A stretch of DNA of 64,000 bases, from assembly GCA_027919835.1 (NCBI GenBank), contig JANVFP010000039.1:186001-250000 (forward strand), given 5' to 3'. The translations under genes and the position numbers were made by a program. The notes under the pieces were generated by a model that was not told the origin of the DNA, did no database searches, and was given only the letters and a program-made list of their open reading frames with translations. This stretch comes from Lentinula raphanica (taxonomy: Eukaryota > Basidiomycota > Agaricomycetes > Agaricales > Omphalotaceae). Position 1 is the first letter of the stretch. The number at the start of each line of letters is the position of its first letter. Shown here piece by piece: positions 12,588 through 25,506 of this stretch.

Positions 12588-13553
12588 TGCGAGCTATGTG
12601 GGACACTTGGAAGTCGGAGAGGAAAGAAAGGTGAGGCAGAAGGTGGTGGAGGGATCGAAAGTGAGGGTCCCACTATCAAGAGGCTAGGGTATGTATAGTC
12701 TTCTGCATGTGCCACAGTACGCCCGACGTTACGTCTTGCGATATAGTGCCTGAGGGGCCTGGAGGAGTCTTGGGGAGCATAGACTAGCGTAGAGGGGTAC
12801 TAAATGAAACTGATTGCAAATTCGAGCGATTCATACCAACTGATCGTCGACGGCGCGCGCCACATGGATGTTCGTCGACCGACGAGCAAAGTTCACGTAG
12901 AACGTCTTCGTACACCTGAAGGGTCAAAAAACGCGCCCTTTTCCTGCCCTCGTTATGGAACTTTCTAAGAGAAATTTCCAGCGAAAACTTTTGAGTTGTT
13001 GCTTTGGATGATTCGAGAGACTGAAGGTCTCGTAGGAGAAGTGGGTTACCTTTGACACCGAGACCATTCCAGTCATAGATTCCTTCGGAGATTCAGAAAG
13101 TAGCCTTCGGGCATTTGAATGTCCAAGTGGCAAGTTTAATGGACCCGTCGGCGTCGGCAGCACACGGCAGTCACATTAATTTATCTTAGTAAGCAGCTTT
13201 TCACCGGGAATCACCGAAGCTTCCAGGACTTCAGTTTGCGCTTTCAAGTTTAAACTTCTTTTCCCTGTCCTGTACAGAGTCCCTCTGCAGGTTCCTGCCT
13301 GTGCCTGCCCTCTCAATGTCATTGGCATGTCTTTGCGCAGACTCTAGTCTCTGGCAGACGACTGGCAATTCTCTCACGAAAACGCAAATCTTATCTTATC
13401 CCATTAATATTTCCATTCAATTTTCCCGTGATCCGTTACTACAGATGTTTCCCGGAATTCCCTTCTACACAATCAACGATTACGAACAGAAAAAATCTTC
13501 ATCTTCATACAGCCCAGGACGTCGTCGCTGGACTCTCTTTATCGTGCTATACG
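12588..13553. other. Divergent intergenic region
   Basis: Nearly 1 kb lies between the divergent 7TM and biotin-ligase genes. I see no supported gene. Confidence 0.4.
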
Positions 13554-15850
13554 ATGGTCAATCTCCTAGTTTACTCAGGGCCTGAAGTTCTTCCCTCCGC
13601 GCTCAGAATCACTCTCTCACACCTTGCTCGAATCCTCTTACCAAACTACACCATTCAGCCTATCAGCGTACCTGTACTTCTCAGCCAACCATGGACCGCG
13701 AACTGTCATGCCTTGATCTTCCCAGCACTCAAGAGCGGCTCTGGTAGTACCGGGTTGGTAGTTGGGATCCCATCTCGCCTCAATAGCGTGATCAATGACT
13801 TTATTGAAGGAGGTGGTCACGTTCTGTGCTTGAACGCCGCAGGCCGTATCACACGAGGGTTTGGAGGAAGAGGGATAGGCGGTCTTGGAAGTGCTCTGGG
13901 TTTCACTGCCTCGAATGACAGTGACACTTTCACATTCGTGGACAGAACCACCGGCTTCACTATCTCACCCATATCCCTGTCGGAATCCTCGCGAAAACTT
14001 CCGAGAGATCAATCCACCAGGAGGATTAAGGGCGAAGGCGGAGGTGGCGTCGAACCCATCGAAGGGATCGTCGAAAGCAACATGCCTCAGTTCGAGTTTC
14101 CGAGCAGCGGAAGCGCAAGCCTGCCTAACAAAATCGAGGTTCTGGCTGAAACTATGGAACAAGATGGGTCGCATGTTGCTGCACTCAAGTGTCAGATCGG
14201 AAGTGGCTTCGTGACGTTCTGGGCGCCCAGTTTAGAGAACTTATCCGAAGAGGGTTCACCGTCGTCGTCTTCTACCTCTACTTCCCCAGATTCCTCTCGA
14301 CTGACCTTGCTCCGGTACATCCTCTCACGCGTTGGTCTCAAACCCCCGAATCAGACCGCTGCTTCCGTTTCTCGCCTGCTTCCTCAATTTCTACTTTCAA
14401 ATCCGGATAAACCCGGGTTGGTGGAGGCAGTTGTTCATGGACTGTTGGGTTCTGCTCATGGAGGCGTTTTCCAGGATGCGCTTAACAGGTTTGAATTTCA
14501 TGGATATGATAAAGGACTGGGTATTTTGAAACAGATGAAGACCCAAAGACATATCGATGCTAACGACAGCGACCCGTCACAGTCATCCATATCGCCTATA
14601 ATCATCTGTCCGAACGGGATTGTTCCCTCTGTTGATGACACGCCCTTGTTTGATCTACGAACGTACTTCAACCTTCTGAGAGAAGCAAGGGCAAGAGAGG
14701 ACTGTAGAAGGGACGTTTCAGGTTTTGGAGAAACGTTGTTCTATGGCCAGGTCGTTGGTAGCACACAATCGATGTTTGATAAGTACGTTTGTTCTTCGTT
14801 TGCGACTCATTTATACTGATCATCACACGACTTTCAACAGAAATCCTCGTTTCTTATCTTCCCTTGTACCTTCTATTCCGATCGTCTCTCTTGGTTCACA
14901 TCAACTCGCTGGTCGTGGACGTGGTGCAAATGCTTGGATATCTCCCTCCGGCTGCTTGCAATTCTCCTTATGCATCCCCAAAGTCCCTCTCTCTCCTCAT
15001 TCGCCATACATCAACACCATCTGCTCATCATCCTCATTCTCATCTCTCACCCCTTCCTACATCCCCCCTTCCAAACTCGTCTTCATCCAGTACCTCTTTG
15101 CGCTCGCAGTCGTCGAAGCCTGCTCTCATCCCTCTATCCTCGGACCCACTCTCGGAGCCAACGTACGACTCAAGTGGCCCAACGACATCTACGTCTGCTA
15201 CGGGAACCCTTCTCGCCCCGAACGCGCGGAGAAGATCAAAATCGGCGGAATCCTCGTCTCCACCTCATTCGCACCTGGCGGACACGAAGCTTCCGTCGTC
15301 ATAGGCTGCGGACTCAACGTGCTCTGTCGGCACCCGCTGTTTTCCCTGATGCGCGTGGGTAAACCGACGTTGTCGACGCCGTATAGGGATCCGTGCTGTC
15401 CGGCTTCGATGAAGGATGAGTTGGATCATTTGTCGATGGAGGGGACGTTGGCGACGGTTTTGGGGAGATTTGAGAAGATGTGGGAGGAGTTTTTGGGGAG
15501 TGGAGGGAATTTTGAGAGGTGGATGGGGAGGTATCAGGATAAGTGGTTGCATAGGTGGGTTCCTTTTTTCCTTTTCCTTTTTCTTTTCTTATCGTCCTTC
15601 TGTTCTAATACCACCACCGTGAATCTCATCGTTTTTCCCCAGTGATCAACTTGTACGACTAACGACTGTCGATCCGCCCATGATGGTGAGGATATGTGGG
15701 ATCACGCCCGACCATGGGTTGTTGAGGACTTTGCCTGAGAGGAATCAGCCTGGTCAGCCTGGGCGGATTCCTGAAGGGTTTATTGATCTTCAACCGGATG
15801 GGAATAGCTTCGACCTCATGGCGGGGTTGATTAAGGTGAAGGGGTCTTGA
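13554..15850 (+). CDS. BPL1: Biotin--protein ligase (holocarboxylase synthetase)
   Basis: Exons 13554..14782, 14841..15554 and 15643..15850 give 716 residues, close to yeast Bpl1 (690). The N-terminal glutamine-amidotransferase-like domain starts VLVYSGPEVLPSALR in the fungal pattern (here VNLLVYSGPEV) and includes GGHVLCLNAAG. The catalytic core has STQSMFDK, the biotinyl-AMP loop GRGRGANAW near residue 435, KLVFIQYLFALAVVEA, KWPNDIYV near 521 and VIGCGLNVL. The C-terminal cap domain starts LVRLTTVDPP. The enzyme activates biotin with ATP and transfers it to a lysine on carboxylases such as acetyl-CoA and pyruvate carboxylase. The segment after FSLCIPKV contains an extra Ser-rich loop relative to the usual length. 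Confidence 0.92.
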
Positions 15851-16150
15851 GCTTCGAACAGCTTTGATTAGAGCTTTTGTACTTTATTTATATGTAGTTG
15901 TACATACAGCTGTGGGGACTGGGGTTTTCGTATTTGTATAGCTATTTCCTGATTTCCTACAAGCCAGGCATGGAGAGTCTGCTGTAGACAGTAGCGGAGA
16001 AAACATCCTAGAAACGACGCCCTTTCTCGGTAGCTCCAATATAAGTAACTGAAATCGAAGGACACAGCGGCCCAACGTTCTACGCATACAATCAATTGCC
16101 TAAGTATTGTACATTGACCCAAAAGTGTATGATACACAAGTCGTTAATGG

Positions 16151-17400
16151 TTACACTCCTCCTCCAAAGTTACATTTCCCCTTTGCTACTTCGATCGTTT
16201 GCAAACGCGGAATATCTGACGTGTGGAAAAGCAGAATTCTTTCTTTGGGTACACCCTCGAACGCTTTGTCAAAGCGTTCCTGGGTGTTCTTCGCCTTCTT
16301 GTCATCGAGGACGTGGATCCAGATGCACTTTATGAACTTTTCGCCGAACTTTCTGTATCTGGTGAGGGTCGAAAAAAGGGGGGTCAACATCCAGTTGAGC
16401 TGGGAATTCGACCAATCACTCACGCATCTCCATAAGTTTCGGGATCCATCTCACCCGAATCTCCAACAGCCAGAACCTTCTTCTGCCCCAGATAACCATG
16501 AACGTCGGTTATCTGCCTCATCTTGTAATCGACCTTGGACTCTCCATCATCCCCGCCTGTCAACGTCTTTGCTGCTCCCTTCGGGTCACTAATGGTCAGA
16601 TTCTGGAGCAAAAGAGGACCGCGCGAAGCAGGAAAGTCGTCTTTGAGAAAGTCATTGAGAAATTTGTGCAGCTCGAAGGGGGAGCCGGAGATGTATACGA
16701 AGAAAGGGGGAGTAGAATTCATCACTAGTTGCTTGGAGAGAGAAGCATAGAGCTCAGGCATCCCTTTCACCGGTACAGGGTCCTTGTACGCGGTGTTCTC
16801 GAACATCAACTTCTCTTCGAGTACGTCCGTGATCTTGATAGTATCGTCGATATCGGAGATGATCATGAACCCCTCAGGAGGGGTGAGGTATATCGTGCCA
16901 GGCTCATCAGAGTTCTCAGCCTTCACAGTCAACATAACCTCCGTACATTTCCCAATATCCTCCGTGGCCGACACCAAGCCAAGATGCTTCCATCCGGTGC
17001 GAGAGAGTGTGACTTGCGTGGTTTGACATCCGGTGATGCTCACCTTGAGCCTGACCATCGGAATTCCGATAGTGAAAAGAAGTTTGAGTCTCCGGAAACA
17101 TTGGGACATGTGTTCCCCCAGATGATCGACGTCGAGGTGGAGCAAGCGAGCGACGCTGGTGAGGAAACCGAGGCCGATGGATTTAGGTTGGGCGACGTAG
17201 AGATAGGCTGAGGTGACGATTTTGTAGTTGCCGTTACCGTTGAGGGGTTGGTAGCCGAAACCGCCGATGAGGTAGGATTTTTCCAGATGACCGCGAGGTG
17301 CGAGTTGACTAGGACTGTCGGTGTCTGGAATGGGGAGGCCGCGGGATTGGAGAGCGAGGGACAGTGCGGTCCATACCAGTAGTAGGAAAGTGAATTTCAT
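16151..17400 (-). CDS. Secreted App1-family phosphatidate phosphatase
   Basis: Exons complement(16424..17400, 16151..16358) give 394 residues. The start MKFTFLLLVWTALSLAL is a signal peptide. An N-terminal beta-rich region (KVSITGCQTTQVTLSRTGW) precedes the HAD-like catalytic domain of App1: ISDIDDTIKITDVL near residue 183 is the DxDxT motif, followed by FVYISGSPFELHKFLNDFL, KVDYKMRQI, and VLAVGDSGEMDPETYGDAYRKFG. Yeast App1 is an actin-patch Mg-dependent phosphatidate phosphatase without a signal peptide; secreted App1-like proteins are common in fungi. The intron splits the codon after YGDA. It acts on phosphorylated lipid or another phosphate ester outside the cell or in the secretory pathway (inference). 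Confidence 0.85.
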
Positions 17401-18069
17401 TGGATGAACGATGCGTGAAAAAGTGTGGATTGGTCGGGAGTGGATCTCGGGAGATGAAAAAGTGCGATTGAAGAACCTAACGATCTGTGAAGAGTGTTAT
17501 TGATTAATAATGGGAGTAGAGAGGACAACGTACGGGAGGCAGGTAGCACAAAAGGAGAACAAAGTCGAAACCAGCGACGATGTTCAAGGTGAGGGCGTCA
17601 AGCTAAGGAAGGCTGAAGAGGGCGAGGGATTTTTATATACGAGTTTTTTGCCGCCGTCGGTCTTGATAGGCTGATTGTACAATTGCTGTGACCTTAACCC
17701 CGTTCCAAATTTAAACGGATCTAGATGAGCCTTTTATCAGTTGAGAGTTCCTCAGAGCATGAAGCATGAAGCTGAAGGTCAAGGCCAAAGAGATAGGTGT
17801 CTTGGACATTGGAATCTTGGTCACCTCGAGGCTCGAAGAGAAAGAGTTGAAAAAAGAATTGAATCAATTTGAATGGTCCAGTGCCGAGATGCTAGAAACG
17901 CAGCCGAAGCCCTTCGGCCCTTAGCAGCCCTGACCTTACTCACCTTCGCTCTTCTTCATTCTTCTTCCAAGTTCTCGCTGGACGACACGTTTAACTTGCT
18001 CTCCAAGTCCAAATTCCACGTGAGGCAACACCGTGGTGTAGGCCAAGAGTAAACTTCGTTCGCACCATC
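17401..18069. other. Divergent intergenic region
   Basis: This holds the upstream sequences of the App1-like gene and the vacuolar exchanger. A non-coding 5' exon of the phosphatase gene is possible near 17475-17540 but cannot be proven. Confidence 0.35.
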
Positions 18070-21000
18070 ATGTCGGCGAACTTTAACAACCCTTCGCCAG
18101 CCTCTGAGCCTGACGAACCCGGCGAATCTGCGTCATTGTCGTCAACTCCTACGCCCTCGAGCCAGGTTCATAGATCCCTCAGTCAATCTGGCTCTCAGTC
18201 TTGGTCGGTCGCGGACACGCCTTCGCATCATCACCAAGGCACTTCCTATTTCTCCGTTCCTCGTTCGCCTTCTTCGACGCGACAAGCACCTCCTCCTCCA
18301 ATTCTCATGCGCTCATCCTCAACACACTCAACGCACTCGGTGCATCGTGGTATGAGAAGCACTAGTGTTAGCTCCACAGTCCATAAAGGATTTAGAGATG
18401 ACGAGGCACTCAGTGAAGCAGATGAACATGATGAAGATGACGATGGAAATCGAAAACAACGACGCGGTGGAAACGGAAGCAAGGCGGTTTCTGTTGACGA
18501 TGAACCACATGAAGATTCCGATGAGCAGCCTTCGTCTGATCAAGATTCTACTGGTACCTCTGATATAGAACCGGACCCAATCACTCTCAAAACACGACAG
18601 TCGCTTATCAACGTCGAGCATCCTTTTGGTCTTCCTATCTGGAAGCCGGCACTGTACAAAAAGTCCCGCTCCGTAACTCGTTATGCTGACGAGGCACTAC
18701 ATTCAGTTCCCTCTGCACAGGCCGAGCGTCATTTGCTTCCGGGTAACTTACTATGGGTCGTGATATTTGGCTGGTGGCTAGCCCTTGCTTGTTGGGTCGT
18801 CAGTGCGTTCTTGTATATCGTCCCGAAAGGCGGAAACCGATATGCGAATCTGGTGTTTGGTTTGGGCTGGTACATCGCCTGGCCATTTGGCAAATACGTC
18901 GAAGGTATCGCCGATGATGTCGACGAAGAGAATGACGGGGATAACGAGCACGACGATGCTCCTGACGGTGATGCTCCAGATACAGACGGGGCCGCTCACG
19001 ATCGACGAAGCAGTGATTCGAACAATACTATTCGCGGAGCTGGTCCTGATATCCATCATGGACCAAGTTCCTCTTGGAACTCTAATGAACGGACTTCTTT
19101 GATCAACCCCGTTCTTGCGCCGATGCCTGCCAAATCGTATGGGACGCTGTCTTCTACTCCCTCCTCGTCCACCTCTTCTATCGGGCTCTCCAAATCATCG
19201 ACACCTTCGTCTGAACACATCCACGCCTTACCAAAAACATTCTTCTGGCTTTCCTTCATCTGTATCATCGCACCTTTGATGCTAATCGTCTGCCTTATTT
19301 GCTGGTTCTTCGTCTTCACTATCCCTATGGCAAAACTCACTTGGGCACTCATCAAGCACATCTTTGAACAGCCTCAAACGATCAGGTTCTGTGCCGCTCC
19401 GCTTACAGTCGTCGTTGACGCAGTCCCAACTCTCTCTCCAGAGGCTGATCCGCTCCATGAACAAGCTCAAGCTTCATCCGAACCTACCCCTGAATCTTCT
19501 GCCGCGGCATCCCGCCTCTCCGTCAAACACACCATCAAACCCACTCGACTGACAAAAGGTCAACGCGCGCCTTCCGGTTCTCCATCTACCGCTGTCCTGC
19601 TCTGCACCTATCGCGCCCTTGGGCTAAAGTACTACAAGTACACCGTTGGCGGGGTCAATATCATGTTTGTCAATCTCCTCGCCGTCGTCTTCTTTGCTAT
19701 CTTTGACTGGGCAGTGCTTCTTGCCTGGGTCGAGGAACTCGAAGAACACGGTCGAGACGTCCCTGTCTTCCTAGCTGCCGTGGCAAACCAGGGCGTGATC
19801 TTCGTTCTCTCGCTTCTCAGCGTGATACCGCTCTCGTATTTCATTGGCATGGCCGTCGCTTCGATCTCAGCTCAGAGTTCTATTGGGATGGGCGCGGTGA
19901 TCAATGCGACGTTTGGGTCGATAATTGAGATTTTGTTGTATTCGATCGCGTTGTCTTCTGGTAAAGGACGATTGGTGGAAGGTTCGATCGTGGGATCGTT
20001 ACTTGCTGGGGTTCTATTGATGCCGGGGATGTCGATGGTGTCGAGTGCGTTGAGGAGGAAGGAGGTCAAGTTCAATGCGAAGAGTGCTGGTGTGACAAGT
20101 ATGATGTTGATCATGGCGATCGTGGGTGCTCTGACGCCGACGCTGTTTTATCAGGTCTATGGAAATGTGAGCATTTTCTCTCTGAATATTCTCACAGCTT
20201 GAGTATGGATGGACTAATGGATACGCTTTGTAGTTCCAACTGGTTTGTACTGGATGTCCGCCTACTCCTACTAACGGAGAACTCAACAAGCCTTGGACTT
20301 GTGACCAATGCTATTACCAGTATCCTGATCCCGTACACGATCCATTCTACCAAAGTACAGTTAAGGACCTCATGTTCTTTTGTGCGGCTGTGTTACTTTT
20401 TGTAAGTCTTCTTCTTTCCCATCGGTCGAACGCCTTCCCCTTTTGCTGTTGGGACAGTTTTTTCTCAACAGCCATGTATTATAATTTGATATTCGATACT
20501 GACACAAGAATAATTTTCTCCTTTTCTAGTCCTATCTCGTCGGTCTCTGGTTCTCTCTCCGCACGCACGCCTCACAAATATGGCAAAATCCCCAACAATT
20601 GCTCAATCCTTTAGATCTGCCTCTTCATCACCCCCATCAAGTATCTACTCAAGGTCGTCAATCCTTATATCATAAGCTCGTTCCGACGAATGTCCAACGC
20701 AGCCTCTCTCATCGTACTAGCGGGTTTAATCTCAGTTTCTCCGGTGGACAGAGGTCCCAGAGTCCTGTCACACCTCTCACCCCAGGTGGTTCTCAGCGTC
20801 GACAAGCTTCACGTGTGTACCATAGGCGTGTTTCGTATGCGCCTATCCCTTCAGCGCATACATCAGCTTCTATCGCTGACGCTGCTACTACTCCCTCGAC
20901 TGCTGTACCAAGCCTCGCTCAAACTTCTGCCCTTGCACCACCCAGTGCTCATTCAGCTTCTAATGTGGGATACACTCCTATTCTCGAAAGTGTCGACCAA

Positions 21001-22123
21001 GCTGTGAAGAACTCTAACCTCAATTCGCTGCAGCTGCCGGAAACGATGTCGACGGACGAGTTCACGAGAGCGGTAGCGGTGGCTACGGTTAGTGCGTTGA
21101 GGCATCAGCAGCAGAGTACCCAGGGACATAGCCCGGCTAGACTAAGGGTCGGTGGTATGGAGCACGAGGGTGCTGGTATTGCTCATGGTGGACACGGTAG
21201 CGCCGCAGGGGGACATGGAGGACATGATGCCCCTAGTTGGAGTCGATTCACAAGCGCTAGTGTGCTGTTGACATGCACGGCTTTGTATGCCATTATAGCT
21301 GGTATGTGCCGCTCACTCTACAGTTTGAACTCTCTTATCCATCCGCCCCTGCATAGAAATCCTCGTCGACGTGATCGATGTCATCCTTGGAGATCCTTCG
21401 TCTGGCGGTTCGACTATAGACGAAAAGTTTCTCGGTGTCACATTGTTGGCTCTGGTTCCTAACACGACGGAGTTCATGAACGCCATTTCATTCGCGTTGA
21501 ATGGAAATATCGCGCTTAGGTGAGTGGTCTAAATAGCTTATGACTTTCTTGTATCGTTTGTTTTGCCCTCTAGATCTGTACTCATGCTCTTCTTGACACA
21601 GTATGGAAATCGGCTCTGCCTACGCGCTTCAGGTTTGCCTACTTCAGATACCAGCTATGGTTGCTTTCTCCGCATGGTGGTTCCCAGATCGGATGGGCGA
21701 GGTTGCGTATACGTTCTCGTAGGTTTCTCCTTTTTTGGCTTTTCGCGTATTGATCAGATTCCTCCATATATGAAAGGCTGATATTCCCTCGCTGGGACGT
21801 CATCGCGCTAATATTGTCAATGTTCTTGCTGACGTACACGTATATCGAAGCAAAGAGCAACTATCATCGGGGAAGTATTCTGATCCTCAGGTATTATTGA
21901 CATATGGTTTGATCTACTTCCCTTCACTGACTTCTATGTTTCTCCCTTCAGCTACCTCGTCCTCATTGCTGGCTTCTATTACGCTCCTCGGGCAGAGGAC
22001 AAGCTCGTCGACGACCATAGTGAGATTTCGGGCCCAGGGAATCTACTAGTCTCCTCCATGTGGCAGCAATATGACCATCTGACCTTTTGGGAGTATATGC
22101 GATGGTATCTCACTGGCTGGTAA
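18070..22123 (+). CDS. Vacuolar cation/H+ exchanger, Vnx1-like (CaCA family)
   Basis: Seven exons close in frame: 18070..20166, 20234..20401, 20530..21301, 21357..21519, 21602..21718, 21777..21890 and 21952..22123 (1,200 residues). A long hydrophilic Ser/Asp-rich N-terminus precedes membrane segments. The first exchanger repeat is SIGMGAVINATFGSIIEILL, the alpha-1 motif of CAX/Vnx1 proteins; the second is LLALVPNTTEFMNAISFAL, the alpha-2 repeat. Cys-rich loop residues (VCTGCPPTPT, TCDQCYYQYPD) lie between them, as in Vnx1. A His/Gly-rich loop (GHGSAAGGHGGHD) precedes the second membrane block. Yeast Vnx1 is a low-affinity monovalent cation/H+ antiporter of the vacuole; which ion this one moves cannot be told. 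Confidence 0.87.
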
Positions 22124-24434
22124 TCTGGTCTGTGCCAGATGGAGTTGATCAAAGTGCTTGTTTTTTCCATGGCCAAAGCTGTCAACCAGGATAACATCAT
22201 TCAATGCCGGAATATGACTACACCGACTGGGAAGAGCTGAGGACTATGCTTATCATTATTCCCCTGTACATACTTACATACCCTTCGAACCTCTGCTTTA
22301 TCCCCGTCTCATGGCGGGTCGTGTTGCCAACCTTCATAATCAGTCTTTTCTCCATTCAACTTCGAAATGCCCACTCATCTTCGGTTACACATTCGGCTTC
22401 ACATATTATTTATCGTACCTATTGGTCTTTAACGATACAGCTTTAACGATTTCTGTTCTCTGTCGATTGGAATCAGTTTCTCATCCTTCCTTGCTTTCAC
22501 TCTGCTAACGTATACAGTTCCAAGGAGAAAATACATAGTAATTTTTGACAAATACTGTAAGTACAAGATGTGAGTGATGTGAACGATGGGTTCAATGGGT
22601 TCAATTTAGGTTCTGTCAACAGAATGTTGACTCTGGCTGGTGGACGAAAAGTGAGTCGATCCGGTATCCAAATAAGATGCAGACTACACTTACAACCGCG
22701 GCATGGTCCTCTTTGTTGTCTCGGGGGGATCTGCATACAATGTGACCAGTCGTAGCGTATTCTCGATGGCACGCGAATTGCGAGCCAAGGATTCTCTGTT
22801 ATCAGAAGAGTACCCCCAGGTCGGCGGCTCAACGAGATATGTCTTTGTTTCGCGATCGATGCCGCTGGAATCTGGGGCAATGCTGAGTTTTTGTTTCTAA
22901 AACGATGGCAAGGATTCTCACCACAAACACTCGAGGATATCGTTTGAGCTTCGAGACAATTTAGGAACTCATGCTTGGTATGAGGTTTCTGCGGACTTGA
23001 CGGGCTTGCTTCGAACGCAGACTGCGGATATCGAACAACAGGGCGATGAGGTGTTGGTGATAATGCGCCATGTTCGCTACTATCCCACAGTGCCATATAC
23101 TTTGAAGGGTGAGCGTCAGACGAATGATGAAGCTCTGGCTCAAAGTTCAATCTGATATCAGTCCATGTAGAAATAGCAAGCAGACCACAACTCGCCTGCA
23201 TGGCTCCAGTCTCTCTTGTGCACACCGCTCTTAGCATTGTTCCCAGCAGATATGGTTTGCTGAGTACTAGCCGTCGTAACAGAAGATGAAAGCTGGGGAT
23301 TCCTCTGAGAACGTGGACGTCGATGATTCCGTTCCATGTCGTTCCCCTCGTGAAACCGAAGATCGACAGTCTCACTTTGAGCGTAACTCGTTGACTGTGC
23401 ACTGTATGCAAGCTGAGGTGACATCCAAACGGGTCCTACAGTGGACGATAAGCCCACTAGAGGACGATGGCTCGTGAACGAAGCCTACACAGATGTCTCG
23501 CAACGGTATACACTCAGAGACCCGCCAGTCTCTGGGCAATAAGCAGAGTATGAAGTTGTTGTGCTAGCAGACAACAATTGTTTCCGGGAAAGTAGCAGAG
23601 AACCAGGAAGAGTTATAAAGGCGTGCATGCATCGAGTACTTATAACCCAAGAATGCGGCAACGTCTGACATTTGTGGTTCAGGATATGGTAAGAAAACCT
23701 GATTCGGAGAATTCCAGCATGAAGAACCTCCGCGAGCGTGATTATGCGTGAGTCTAGTGTGGGTGCTGAGTTGGCTCTGGGTTGAACGATATGAAAGCGC
23801 TAGAATGTGGTGGGTGAGGTGTCTCTGTAGTAAATGAAAGATCTCAAACTGGTTTTGAAGCCGTTGCCGCAAAGTAGCCACTACACCGAAGCATTCCTCT
23901 TGTATCTTGAAGTCGCGGCTTGTATGAAGCAAGTGATTATTGTGAAATGAAGGTGGGCGAACATGATTAAGTTCATATGGTCCATCTGTGGGTCCTATCC
24001 CTGTGAGGAACAGCGCTGGTATAAAGTTTCTCGGTGATCTCGGTCAAAATCCATTCAGTTCTGTTGCATGATAGTGCTGGAAGGGCTTGGGAAATGTAAG
24101 ATCACAGTGTATCACTCCACGTCGGAGAGTCTTTGTCTTGAAGAATGAACCATTATCGGAAGGTGGGTTGTGGTTCTCGTACATGTAAAATCGGACCCAA
24201 ATGAAGAGCGGAGTAAGGCACAACGGGAATAACTGAGTGCCAAGTTCTTTGTGTGCGCACTCGTTCGATGGCATGACCACGTCTTCACGTCTTGTGCGTT
24301 TCAAGTTGAGTACCAAGAATGGTCGGCCAGATGAACGGGATGGGCGAATGAATTCCGTGACGATTATTAAATTGATTTGCTACGAGAAAACCTGGCTAGC
24401 CATGGTGAGACCCCCCACGCCCTTTACAGGATTC
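22124..24434. other. 2.3-kb region, no firm gene
   Basis: Apart from the weak candidate on the minus strand listed separately, I see no recognisable domain. There is no clear repeat or mobile-element end. Confidence 0.35.
22497..23500 (-). CDS. Possible unrecognised minus-strand gene
   Basis: Two neighbouring stretches look protein-like but lie in different frames. One is RPLVGLSSTVGPVWMSPQL followed by a polar tail (about 23,470-23,160); the other contains FEPELHHSSDAHPSKYMALW (about 23,150-22,950). A frame change through an intron near 23,160 would join them, but I cannot fix the splice sites or the start. Part of the long single-frame translation is clearly not protein. No family is recognised. 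It may be a decayed gene. Confidence 0.22.
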
Positions 24435-25506
24435 TACGAGCACAGCTGTGCTTCAATTACCAACGCCCGCTCCCACTGACGCCACCTAATGACCGGTGCG
24501 ACCACGAATTGTGTCATATCGTGTTTGACCCTCTGAACAGAGATGATACTATTTGAAAAAGTGAATGATTAATGGGTGAAAGACGAAAAACAACATGAAG
24601 GACTCACCAACAGTGAAGAGGAAGGTTCATGCCCAGGCTTTAAGAAGACTACACTTTGAGGACCCCAACCAACAAGGTGGGAGGATGTAATGTTGCCGTC
24701 ACTAACATCAACATTAACAAGAACTTTCCCCGCCCTAGGATTAGCAAACCTGTAAAGGACCATCTTAGAGTGTGCAAGTGAAAAAATGTTTTCTACGTAC
24801 AAATGAAAGACCTTGTGGGCAGTCCCAATCTCAGCTGCTGCATCACATCCTTTCAGCTGCGCTTCCCGTGACATAGTCTGCTGCTGTTCGGGATGCTGAA
24901 TGTAGTATTCGTTGAACGGCAGCATTTCACCGGGTTGGAACTTCATGACAATGACAGGCTTGGATACCCCAGAAACCATCAAAGAACCTGAATCGACGAA
25001 TGCCCTGACCATCTTCAAAGCTTTCACTTCGAGGAAACTGTCGTCGTTGAGGGACTTTAGGACTTTGAGAATGAGAAGATCTTTCTGGTATTCCTTTCCT
25101 GCGTGGTCGATGTAATCATGCGGAAGGCGATAGAGACCATCATTGTGGCTGCCTAAATCGCGTTCCAGTTTCAACGCGGGATCGAGGTCAATGTTCAAAG
25201 GTCGAGCTGTGATCGTGGTTGAACACAAGCTTTCTAGTTAAGAGATAACCCGGACTTACCGAAAACTTGTCTTTCTATTGCGGTCAGACTCTGCGCGGGT
25301 GTAGCATCTATCCATGGCAGAACAGGCTGTATACATGACAAAATTCGACATTGATAACGCTGAGCATGGATGATGGATGTATGACTCACGTCGTTGTCAT
25401 GAACTTGAGCAGCAGGCTGAGCGCCATGAACAGGAGCGGTGTGAGCAAGGCGCAAGAAACTGAGCGCAATGCAACCGAGGAAGGGTACGTGGACAGATGC
25501 GAGCAT
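24435..25506 (-). CDS. Small secreted protein of unknown function
   Basis: Exon 1 encodes a signal peptide (MLASVHVPFLGCIALSFLRL then THAAP-like cleavage region) ending QVHDND. Exon 2 starts PVLPWIDATPAQSLTAIERQ. Exon 3 begins ARPLNIDLDPALKLERDLGS and runs at least to PGHEPSSSLL. A 51-nt intron with gtacgt and acag borders (KVFHL|FANPRAG) is likely inside exon 3. The 3' end is uncertain: either the frame runs to 24569, or a last intron leads to RVKHDMTQF and a stop at 24435. No domain is recognised. It lacks the Cys pairs common in effector-like proteins. Confidence 0.55.
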